This document shows, in pieces, positions 11,162 through 20,585 of a stretch of 64,000 bases of DNA. Within the stretch, counting starts at the first letter, position 1. Every line of letters begins with the position of its first letter. The notes beneath the pieces are model-generated. The model ran no database searches. It saw only the letters and a program-made list of their open reading frames with translations, and was not told the DNA's origin. The stretch spans positions 54,409,473 through 54,473,472 of the forward strand of contig NC_069123.1 in NCBI RefSeq assembly GCF_026914265.1, written 5' to 3'. Source of the stretch: Mya arenaria. Taxonomy: Eukaryota > Mollusca > Bivalvia > Myida > Myidae. The position numbers and the translations under genes are program-made.

Positions 11162-12335
11162 TTGTGTCGCCTGAAAAGGTGACGTATAGGGGTTACTTTT
11201 GTCAGCGGTGGCGGTCGCGTCCCGTTTTCACTTGTCCGGGGCATATCTCGTAAACTGTTAGTGGTATCAACTTGAAATTTCATATGTAGATAGATCTCAT
11301 TGAGGGCAAGTGCAGAGCACAAGAACTGTTACTCTTGCTTTCATATTTTCAAAGTAATTGCCCTTTGTTAATTTTCATGCTTAAAGTTTTGTCCCGGGCA
11401 TATCTAGTAGAACATAAGAGTTATCAACTTGAAACTTCATATATAGATAGATCTTATGAAGGGCAAGTGCAGTGCACAATAACAGTAACTCTTGCTTTCT
11501 TAGTTTTAGAGTAAATACCCTTTGTTAATTTCCATGCTAAGAGTTTTGTCCGGGGCATATCTGAAAGAATAAAAGAGGTATCAACCTGAAACTTCATAGC
11601 TAGATAGATCTCATTGAGGGCAAGTGCATTGCCAAAAACCAACACCGATGCTTCTGTATTTTTAGAGTTATTGCCTTTTGTTTGCGTCCACGTCCCATTT
11701 TCACTTGTCCGGGGCATATCTCGTAAACTATTAGTGGTATCAACTTGAAATTTCATATGTAGAGAGATCTCATTGAAGGCAAGTGCAGAGCACAAGAACT
11801 GTTACTCTTGCTTCCATATTTTCAGAGAAATTGCCCTTTGTTAATTTTCATGCTTAAAGTTTTGTCCAGGGCATATCTTGTAGAATATAAAAGGTATCAA
11901 CTTAAAACTTCATACATGTAGCTAGATAGATCTTATTGAGGGCAAGTGCAGAGCACAAGAACCGTAACTCTTGCATCTATATGTTTAGAGTTGTTGCCCT
12001 TTGTTAATTTTCGAGCTTAAATTTTATCAGGGGCATATATCGTAAACTATAACAGGTATCAACCTGAAACTTAATAGGTATATAGTTCTCATTGAGGGCA
12101 AGTCACTGCACAAGAACCGTAACTATTGCTTCCATATTTTTAGAGTTATAGCCCTTTGTTAATTTTCGTTGTTAATTTTTGTCCGACTTAACGTTTTTAC
12201 CTACAGTTCAAATGCCACCTACACTTGAAATTTAAATGGCAACATCATTGTCTGTAAATGAATAAAATGCCAATCCAATAGCTATAATGTCAACAATAAA
12301 TAATATGTCAAGTGACACATCCGACCTGCGGAGTT
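11162..12335. mobile_element. Nested element N1 with six ~158-bp internal repeats
   Basis: The block starts near 'tgtcgcctgaaaaggtgacg' and ends near 'cctgcggagttctag'. The phrase 'gggcatatct' recurs at about 11239, 11396, 11553, 11711, 11868 and 12031 (spacing 157-163), each copy also with 'tagatctcattgagggcaag' and 'ttgccctttgttaatttt'. Flanking text matches the uninterrupted copy near 24030-24060. An element made of conserved flanks around a ~160-bp tandem core is the layout of bivalve pearl/HINE-type repeats. No Helitron terminus was confirmed. Confidence 0.72.
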
Positions 12336-12394
12336 CTAGTTTAATATTCTTAGCAGTCTACAGCAAAGTCTAGGATTAAAGAGAGACAACTTTT

Positions 12395-13620
12395 TTATAC
12401 GCCCATCTTACGATGGCCGTATTATGGGAACACCCATGGCAGGCGGGCGGGCGGCGGGCGGGCGGGCGGCTCCACAATGTTGTCCACTCTCTAACTTGAA
12501 CATTTCTCATCCAATTTCCACCAAACTTCATGAAAGTGTTTGTTGGTGAAATATCTAGGTCAAGTTCGATAACCAGCCAAATCGCTTTAGGCACTCCAAA
12601 CTTATGGCCCCCTGAATTTGTCAAAATTGGCCATTTTAGCTTTGTCCGCTCTCTAACTTGATCATTTCTCATCCAATTTCCACCAAACGTCATGAAAGTG
12701 TTTGTTGGTGAAATATCTCGGTCAAGTTCAATAACCAGCCAAATCGCTTTAAGCACTCCAGAGTTATTGCCCCCTGAATTTGTCAAAATTGTCCATTTTA
12801 GCTTTGTCCGCTCGCTAACTTGAACATTTCTCATCCAATTTCCACCAAACTTCATGAAAGTGTTTGTTGGGGAAATATCTAGGTCAAGTTCGATAACCAG
12901 CCTAATCGCTTTTGGCACTCCAGAGTTATGGTCCCCTGAATTTATCAAAATTGGCCATTTTAGCTTTGTCTACTCTCAAACTTGAACAGTTTTTATCCGA
13001 ATTTCACCAAACTTGCTACTATAAATGTTTGTTGGTATATATTCTTGGCAAAGTTCTATAACCAGCCAGGCTCTTCAGGATTATGGCCCTTGAATTGGTC
13101 AAAATTTGCCATTTTTGCTTTGTCCACTGTCTAATTTGAACAGTTATCATCTGATCTTCACCAAACTTGCTGAAAATATTTGTTGGTAAAATAAATCGGT
13201 CAAGTATGATAATCAGCCAAATGCCCCGAAGCACTTCAGGATTACTGCCCTTGCCATTTAAGCTTTGTCTACTCTCTAACTTGAACAATTCTCATCTGTC
13301 CTTCACCAAACTTGCTGAAAATGTTTGTAGCTATAAAATCTTTACCAAGAATGTTTGCCGGTATAAATGCTATGCCAAGTACACACTGATTGTCTCTTGG
13401 GTACGATTAAGGATGAATCATCTCTTGGAGACGATTTTTACTATGAAAATTATAGACATTTTAGCACCTTTTGAATCGAAACCCTCGAATTAAAATAATT
13501 TTGTTCTACTGTTAATGCCATATTGTGCCAAATCATTTGCTTCTTGAAAAGCTTGCTCCTCAAAGGGCCAATGTGACAGTAAGTTGTCTTAGAATCCAAG
13601 AAATTATTGATGGGCGTATT
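12395..13620. mobile_element. Nested element N2 with six ~162-bp internal repeats and short terminal inverted repeats
   Basis: The ends carry ATACGCCCATC (near 12398) and its reverse complement GATGGGCGTAT (near 13610). Inside, 'cttgaacatttctcatcc' and variants recur near 12497, 12658, 12820, 12980, 13137 and 13280 (about 145-165 apart), with 'ggtcaagttcgataaccagc' in each. A G/C-rich simple stretch 'ggcgggcgggcgg' sits after the left end (about 12440-12470). The left copies are most alike and the right ones most worn. The matching empty position is near 24095-24105. Confidence 0.75.
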
Positions 13621-13728
13621 TTGTGAGTGTCACTCTTGTTTAGTTGTGCAGTTGTTTTATGTTATACTCTCCCTTGCCCATGTTAAAAAGAGATCAATAT
13701 TACAGTTTTAAGGGATTGGTTGATTTTT

Positions 13729-15283
13729 AGACTATCTGCGCATGCGCGCAGGTAGTCTTAAGACCGCAAATTCCAAAGAACTACTTCTATTCATGTCGTT
13801 TTAACCCATTTTTTTTGTCTCAATGCGCTCTTTGTTTAGCAGAATGACGAGAAAATCAGAAAAATAGATTAGTTGTATTGCGTTCCGAGTATGAGTTTTC
13901 GCTTGTTCGGCTATTTCCGCGCTGTATTTCTGTATCCCGGCGTTTTTTTTTTAGCAGGACCTAACTATTTTTAGATCGTGATATTTACAAGATTAATGGG
14001 TCAAAATAATGGAGGCTCTGGTAGGCAGTTAACATACTGATATCCACTCTGAGTTTAGCCCAAGATGTATTACCGACCGCAAGTGTCCCATCGCCTGCAT
14101 GGTATGTTATTATAACCTGGTGTGACACTGAACCACTCTTAATTGTAATGGTGTATTTTTGATATTACCGTTTCATGAGATAAGAAACAAAAATGATTGT
14201 CTCAAAGTCGAAATAGTTCTAACTCAGGTTTCGCCCTGCTAATGCTTCAAATACTATGATTTGCCTGCTATACAATTACAAAATACTATTCATTCTATGA
14301 TTTTTAGGCGTAAACTTTTCTATTAAGATGTTTTCATTTTTTTTGCGTAGTAGCTTCGTTCCGGTGTATTCTTGCCATTGTTTTCGACATAAGGCTTTCA
14401 ATTTATTCTAACACACATGCGCTGATACGACATTGAGTCATTCATATGTTTGATGAAGCAAAGTAGTTCGGATTTAACCTGTAAAACATCTAAAGTGTGC
14501 GAAGCCTTCATAACAGCACTAGTATTATTTCTACACAGATATTTACGTAACACATAAATCACATTTATTTATCAATAAAACTTGAAAAAGCACAATCATA
14601 TTCCCATTCTTAAAACAGACAATTTCCGATAATCTAAAAATAGTTTCAACATCATAAACTGACAGATTTTCTAAAAATAGTTTCCACATACATTAACTGA
14701 CCACATGTTTGTCCTCACCGCGGGAAAACGACCCATCTGATAAGCTCTACATTTTGATAAGAATTATTTCTGAAGTTGCTCGTAAAAATAAAATCATTTT
14801 CCTTAAACAATTAGAAGCGATTGAAAGGGACATGCATTGTAACTTTAAATACATGGGGATACGTCGACTGAAGTGATACGCTGTGCATTTTGAATGGAAT
14901 TATTGCTGAAGTTGTTTGTAAAAAAATGATTTTCCTTAAACAAAATATGTATGAAAAGGAAATGATATATACGATGTAGTGTATTTTCCAATCGTATGAT
15001 AGTTAATCAAAGCAACGAAAACCCTTTAGAAACGATTGAAAGGGCGTGCATTGTAACATTAAATACATGCGGAAGGGGTATTACGACGATTAAAGTGACT
15101 TTACATAAATAAAATGACACAAGACGCCATATAATAGATACAGATATGTTTGTTTCCTCGACCAGTGTGGGCACAAGCGCTCTTGGCCCTCGGCACATTT
15201 TCACTTTTATCTATGTGCCCTTCACCCCTTCCCATAGTTCAAATAAAATTTGCAACTCTCACATATTTGCCCGCAGATAGTCT
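13729..15283. mobile_element. Nested element N3, 1.55 kb, with 12-bp inverted ends
   Basis: AGACTATCTGCG at 13729-13740 is matched by its exact reverse complement CGCAGATAGTCT at 15272-15283. The left end is itself a hairpin: arms AGACTATCTGCGC and GCGCAGGTAGTCT separated by a few bases (13729-13758). The interior has two similar phrases 'agaagcgattgaaagggac' and 'agaaacgattgaaagggcg' (near 14813 and 15028) and two of 'ccttaaacaa', hinting at an old internal duplication. No transposase frame is visible, so it is non-autonomous. The host repeat runs unbroken at the corresponding place near 24185. Confidence 0.7.
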
Positions 15284-15406
15284 TTCAGCGCCTCGCGCTT
15301 TGATTAGCTCTATTGTCAATAGGCCATTTTTGGCTGTATTGGCCAAAGACCAGAAGTGTCTATCGTTCGTGCATCAATCTAAACACAATTGCTTGTGAAT
15401 GTTTGT

Positions 15407-15770
15407 TCAAATTATGCCCCTTGGGTCATTACTGACCACGCCCCGGGGTTCACAGGTTTTGTATACTTATTTAGGGAAATGTTTGAAAATCTTTTTGTCT
15501 TTTTGTAGGCAAACCCTTGTTATTTTGAATAAGGCATCATTTAGTGGTCCGCTACAAAAATTGTTCAAATTATGCCCCTGGCGTCAAAACTGGCCCTGCC
15601 CCGGGGGTCACACCTTTCCTACAGACTTATATAAGAAAAATTTGCAAAATCTTCACGTATCATACCAAAAAGGCTCATACCTTTTGTGTGGAGCATCTAC
15701 CAAGACAGTTGAAATTATGCCCCTGGGGCCAAAGCTGGCACCACCCCTTCTGACCTACTTTTTTCAAGCA
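15407..15770. repeat. About 155-bp repeat, 2-3 copies, part of the host repeat
   Basis: Phrases 'aaattatgcccctggggtc' and '(t)caaaactggccctgccccgg' recur at about 15409, 15566 and 15714. The same pieces, more worn, lie at 24265-24590 in copy 2, so this array belongs to the older host element rather than to a nested one. Confidence 0.6.
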
Positions 15771-16249
15771 CACTGTGCTCTGGTGAGCTATTGTGATCGG
15801 TCTTTGTCCGTCGTCCGCCCGTCCGTCAGTCCGTCCGTCAACAATTGCTTAAAAAACATCTCCTCTGAAACTACCTTGCCAAATTCACAGGAAGCTTCCT
15901 TGGGTGTCCCTCGACAAAAACACAACAAGGGGTCACGATTGATCAACAACAACAACAACAACAAAATGGCCGACTTCCTGTTTTGCTTTAAAAAGTATCT
16001 CATCTGAACAACCAGTCCAAATTCAATGAAACATTACAGGAAGCTTCCTTGGGTGACCCTCTACAAAAATACAACAAGGGGTCACGATTGATCAACAACA
16101 ACAACAACAGCAGCAACAAAAATGGCGGACTTCCTGTTTTTCATTAAAAAAAACAACTCCTCTGAAACTACCAGTCCAAATTCAATAAAACTTTACAGGA
16201 AGCTTCCTTTGGTAACCCTCAACAAAAATACAACAAGGGGTCATGATAG

Positions 16250-16280
<31 letters not shown>

Positions 16281-17258
16281 AAATGGCCAACTTCCTGTTT
16301 TGCTTTAAAAAAACATCCCCTCTAAAACTACCAGTCCAAATTCAATTAAACTTTAAAGGAATCTTCCTTTGGTGACCATCTACAAAAATACAACAAGGGG
16401 TCACGATTGATCAACAACAACAGCAACAACAACAACAAAATGGCTGACTTCCTGTTTTACTTTAAAAAACCCATCTCCTCTGAAACTACCAGTCCAAATT
16501 TAATGGAACTTTACAGGAAGCTTCCTTGGGTAACCCTCTACAAAAATACAACAAGGGGTCACGATAGATCAACAGCAACAACAACAAGAACAACATCAAC
16601 AAAATGGCCAACTTCCTGTTTTGCTTTAAAAAAGCATCTCCTCTAACACTACTAGATTCAATGAAACTTTACAGGAAGCTTCCTTGGGTGACCCTCTACA
16701 AAAATACAACAAGGGGTCACGATTGATCAACAACAACAACAAAATGGCAAACCTCCTCTTTTGCTTTAAAAAAAAAATCTCCTCTAAAACTACCAGTCCA
16801 AATTTAATGAAACTTTACAGAAAGCTTCATTGGGTAACCTTCTACAAAAATACAACAAGGGGTCACGATTGATCAACAGCAACAACAATCTGGCCAACTT
16901 CATGTTTTACTTTAAAAAACATCTCTGCTGAAACTAACAGGCCAAATTCACTGAAACTTTACAGGAAGCTTCATTGCAAGACCCTCTACAAAAATAAACA
17001 AGGCATTGAGATTGATCAACAACAACAACAAAAAAATGGCCGACTTACTGTTTTGCTTTAAAAAAAAATCTCTGAAACTACCAGGCCAATTTTAATGAAA
17101 CTTAACAGGTAGCTTCATTGCATGACCCTTTACAAATATAAAACAAGGCATCATCATCAGTAAAGATATGCTTAAATTGCAACATTTTTATTAATGCTAT
17201 ATCACAGAGTTGTGGCCCTTTGCTTAGGTGAGCGTTTTAGGGCTATCATGGCCCTCTT
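15765..17258. mobile_element. Nested element N4 with eight ~155-bp repeats containing (CAA)n
   Basis: The block begins 'caagcacactgtgctctggtg' (shortened here to 'cactgtgctctggtgagc') with 'ccgtcgtccgcccgtccg', and ends 'agggctatcatggccctcttg', both typical of bivalve dispersed elements. Between them 'acaacaaggggtcacgattg' recurs about eight times near 15925, 16071, 16233, 16394, 16551, 16708, 16854 and 17000, each followed by 'atcaacaacaacaac' and 'atggccgacttcctgtttt'. Frames such as 'NNNNNKMADFLF' are created by the CAA runs and are not genes. The end phrase itself contains the short palindrome GGGC-TATCAT-GGCCC. Copy 2 lacks the whole block. Confidence 0.75.
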
Positions 17259-17476
17259 GTTTATTTTTAAGCTACAGCAATGAAATTTTGACCATGCGTA
17301 CAATTTTGCAACGAGCATCAATGTTGTCCTCGCACAATCTTGACTGTGACCTTTTGACCGATTTTCTTATTTTTGAAGCTACAGCAATGAAATTTGGACC
17401 ATGTGTACTGTTTTGTAAATAAATATTTATTGTTTTCTTTGATGACCTAGTTTTTGACCTCCTGACCTACTATTTT

Positions 17477-18605
17477 AATTGACCTTACGCCATGGCTCGA
17501 TAGGCCACGCCTCCGATTATCAGGGGAAGTTACTCTGCTTTTGTCCGACATTGACCAAAGATGGCAGATAAACAAAGGCGTCTCGGTCTCCGGGATATTC
17601 CTGACAATATCAGCTTAGAATACGTAAAAGAACAAATATCGCTGAAGAAAAAAGCAGAAAGCTTCTGCTTTTTTATCCGGCAGCTACATTAAAGAAATAC
17701 AAATATTTGCGGGGATTGAGATATCGGTCCTGATTCGAGGTAAAGTTCACCCGAGTCAACGGAAATCTGATCCTTGCCATGTAGTTAATCTGGAAGTTGG
17801 CACTTTGAAAAAAGCCTATACTAGACGCCCACTGCAAGGGTATGCATATTTTGTTCACTAATCGTAAGTCTTATATACATTTAAGACTAATAGAATCATC
17901 CCTCTTGAACAAAAAGACGCTGTACACTATGTGAAGATTAATTTTAATTCTGTAAGTTCTATATCTGTTATTTACAGATACAATAGTGTTATTACTTAAA
18001 AATTAACATGTTAAAATTTCAGGAACGATGGAACATGTTCACATGTACTTGCTGTGATTTTGGCCTAAGAACAGATGAAGGTTCAGGGTTACAAAGAAAT
18101 TCCATCAATGCTGACATGTACCAGCCTGCCGCAGCAGTGGGACAAACCGCGTGGAGAAAAAAATAACCGCAGAGTTAGAAAATTTTAAATTTATACAATA
18201 ACATGTATAAGAACAAAATTGGATTCTTTACATTTAGGAAAATCACAGTTGAGAAGGATGATATCTCTGCTTTGAAGAAGTTGAAGTCAAGTTTGATATC
18301 ATATCTCATAGAGGAAAACACGAAGCCATCTAATACACTTTTCCAGGTTCCTGCCCGGTTTTGGAAATGGATAGAACTTTATATTGTTCTCAAGTCTTTC
18401 GAGGTATCTGCTGTCTGTGTTGCAGGTAACATAACTGCATCTTTTCACCATTTTTACAGCGGAAAAAACATTGACGACTATTGACGGATATAGCTTGTTT
18501 GTCGGACAAAATGGCGGATAGTAACAAAGCCGATGCAGGCTTATCAGCACGGCTATCTGATTGGTCAATTGACCCGTCAATCAAATTCCTGGCGTAAAGT
18601 CAATT
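17477..18605. mobile_element. DNA-transposon-like element with ~15-bp inverted ends and a THAP fragment
   Basis: The left end AATTGACCTTACGCC and the right end GGCGTAAAGTCAATT are inverted with one mismatch. Sub-terminal 'ttttgtccgac' (left) and 'gtcggacaaaa' (right) are also inverted. Removing the 1129 bp rejoins the ~105-bp array ('gacctactatttt' + 'ttgaagctacag'). The minus strand encodes a THAP zinc-finger N-terminus (see next entry). The plus strand has short open pieces, one from an ATG near 17562 ('MADKQRRLGLRDIPDN'), which I cannot assign. Class is uncertain: P-like elements carry THAP domains, but no transposase core is visible. Confidence 0.72.
18320..18451 (-). pseudogene. THAP-type zinc-finger N-terminal fragment inside the transposon-like element
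   Basis: Starting from the ATG at 18451 (reading leftwards) the frame gives 44 residues beginning MVKRCSYVTCNTDSR, then 'IKFYPFPKP' and 'EKCIRWLR'. This matches the start of a THAP domain: the first C-x(2-4)-C pair (Cys5 and Cys10), the F-x-x-F-P basic motif and the helix with R-W. The second half (C-x2-H and the AVPTIF-like box) is not in frame here. The frame stops shortly after, so it is either the first exon of a spliced gene or a remnant. THAP domains bind DNA and occur in P-element transposases and derived host proteins. No downstream exon was found. Confidence 0.6.
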
Positions 18606-18970
18606 TTGAAGCTACAGCAATAAAATTTGGACCATGTGTACAGTTTTGCAAACAAGTATCAATGCTGTCCTCGGATGACCTTGACTGTGACCTTTTGATC
18701 TACTTTCTTAATTTTGAAGCTACAGCAGTGAAACTTTGACCATGTGTAGAGTTTTGAAAACAAATATTAATTTTGTCATCGGATGATCTTGACTTGGCAC
18801 CTATTAAAATAGTTCATGCAACTAATCTGCTTACAGCATTATCTGTCCTGAGAAGTTGAACGCGCAACGTTTTCAGCTTACCAAAATACACAACATGAAC
18901 TATATGTTTGCTGCCTATTATCCATACATACATGCTCTGGATTGAAAAAGACCACAAAAGACTCATGATT

Positions 18971-20035
18971 AAATAAAAGATTGTTATCCCCATCATTCTG
19001 CAGAATATCCCCTCTTCCACTGAGGCCCGTTTTAGTTACGATCTTAGTCATACATTGAAATGATCTTAGGGTCATTATTTTATTATTGTGCTACAAAATT
19101 GATTGAATTGAACTTTAGCCATGTTTACAGATAAACACAGAGGGATTATCACTTTGTTGGCATTTGCAACATTTTTTCCGATTTAAGATTATTTAAATTG
19201 CGACTATTAATAGAGTTTAAAACTTAGTTTCCCTGATCGGTCAAAGTTCATAAATGCAACAATTATTTTCGTTTGATTTTTTTCAAAAAGTGGTGACACC
19301 AGTACTCCTCATTAGGTCAAGGTCAAGTCCAAAATTTTAAGGAAAACTGGTCTATGTGGTTGATGTCAGTGATTGGTACCTGTGCCTAAGATTTGTTATT
19401 GGTCCGGGTTGATACGATGTTTCATAATGAAATTTCAGAAATAATTGACCAATTAACAGATCATGATCACTATTCGTTGTTTTGGTCAATAAGTGTAGGT
19501 CACAGTCAATACTTTTAATGAGAAAACTGTGTCTGTTCAAAAAGGATGCAGCATCTTGCCCCCACAGTGTGTCCGACATTTATAATTTATGAGAAAACTT
19601 GGTCTGCATTGAAAAAATATGCATATTCAACCCTCATGTCTGAGTCTGAACGTCTTATATTTTAAGAGAATACTTTGTCTGTGATAAAGAAGGGTGCATC
19701 TTTGTTCCAAAAATGTGTCTGAAAATAATAATTTTTGAGAAAACTCAGTCTCAGTTTTGAACAAATAAGCTAATCAATGATGATTCTGGATGTTACATTT
19801 ACTCCCTATCATATGCATATGTTCCAAAAAAACTTTAAGGGCTAAAGGGTGCACGTGTTCCCCCAAACTGGTTAAAGGGCCATGAAAGGACGAATCTTAT
19901 TCAAAAAATGATCAGGGGCAAATTGAGGACCTTAGGTTAGATGGGTCGAAAACTGAGGGGCGCAAGTTTAGATGTGTTCCCCTTTCCCGTTACTGAATAT
20001 TATATGGTACAAATGTGGTCATTGGTGGTATTAAA
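18971..20035. other. Intergenic DNA with worn ~105-bp repeats
   Basis: From about 19330 to 19760, phrases such as 'agaaaact(g/t)ggtct(a/g)' followed by 'aaaaa..tgcat' and 'gtgtctga' recur four times at roughly 80-115-base spacing. No gene is recognised. A T-run of 16 at about 20039-20055 precedes the trinucleotide tract. Confidence 0.45.
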
Positions 20036-20094
20036 AATGTTTTTTTTTTTTTTTTACTATTTTAAACCATAAAAAGGTGCCTCCTTAGTACTGA

Positions 20095-20137
20095 TGAGGA
20101 TCATGATGATGATCATATGGTGACGACGACGACGATT

Positions 20138-20190
<53 letters not shown>

Positions 20191-20210
20191 GGTGGTGGTG
20201 GTGGTGGTGG

Positions 20211-20280
<70 letters not shown>

Positions 20281-20351
20281 GACGAAGAAGACGACGCAAG
20301 AGACGACGAAGACGACGACAACGATGCTGCTGCTGCTGCTGCTGGTGATGG

Positions 20352-20424
<73 letters not shown>

Positions 20425-20475
20425 AACGATAAAAGCGATGAAAACCATGTTGATAATGATGATAACGATGACACG
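20095..20475. repeat. Long compound trinucleotide microsatellite directly upstream of PHF5A
   Basis: On the plus strand the tract reads (GAT)n, (GGT)n, (GAT)n, a mixed GAC/GAA segment with (GCT)n, then (GAT)n again. It ends about 60 bases before the PHF5A ATG at 20534. The repeats keep long frames open on both strands (poly-Met and poly-Val on plus, poly-His, poly-Ile or poly-Ser on minus), which are artefacts. The position, between any distal promoter and the start codon, is notable. Confidence 0.95.
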
Positions 20476-20533
20476 GACACGGATGACTTAAGACTGCGAT
20501 GGCGACAATATTCTTCGTCTTAAATAAATCAAA

Positions 20534-20585
20534 ATGGCGAAGCATCATCCTGATTTGATTTTCTGTCGGAAACAACCTGGCGTTG
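20534..20585 (+). CDS. PHF5A: PHF5A exon 1
   Basis: The exon encodes [17 protein letters not shown] and the first base of Ala18. Donor G|GTGCGT at 20586. The preceding context 'aaataaatcaaaATGGCG' has A at -3 and G at +4, a strong initiation context. Confidence 0.97.

Larger units (their letters stand above)
17259..18790. repeat. About 105-bp repeat of the host element, split by the THAP element
   Basis: 'gaagctacagcaatgaaattt' style text (shortened: 'agctacagcaatgaaat') with 'gaccatgtgtacagttttg' and 'tgaccttgactgtgacc' occurs near 17268 and 17371, then again at 18608 and 18717 after the inserted element at 17477-18605. The same array is unbroken in copy 2 with units near 24616, 24720, 24818 and 24925. 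Confidence 0.75.
10955..18970. mobile_element. Composite repeat, copy 1 (about 8 kb), host repeat with nested insertions
   Basis: The left end 'ctctactggccaaaggc' and right end 'tacatgctctggatt', with several middle pieces in the same order, also occur at 23812-25590. Shared pieces include 'atctcgatgaaacttgtacag', 'atcagagctcggtt', 'ctagattatggccctt', 'aagtctagg.ttaaag', 'ctctcccttgccc.tgttaaa', 'ttggccaaagaccagaagtg', 'ctaccaagacagttgaa' and 'aaaatagttcatgcaactaa'. Where copy 2 is continuous, copy 1 has extra blocks at about 11162-12335, 12395-13620, 13729-15283, 15765-17258 and 17477-18605. Each block is described separately. I read this as one older repeat that received at least five later insertions. 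Confidence 0.72.

Noticed and set aside
12376..13288. 190-codon minus-strand frame with repeated 'ISPTNTFM.FGGNWMRN'
   Set aside because: It reads through three ~162-bp repeat units (162 is a multiple of three). Other copies carry stops, and no protein family fits.
15399..16872. Asn-rich frames with 'KMADFLF' repeats
   Set aside because: Generated by the (CAA)n part of the ~155-bp repeats; frames shift between copies.
20057..20575. Poly-His, poly-Ser, poly-Ile and poly-Met/Val frames on both strands
   Set aside because: Products of the trinucleotide microsatellite; the minus frame also runs antisense across PHF5A exon 1.
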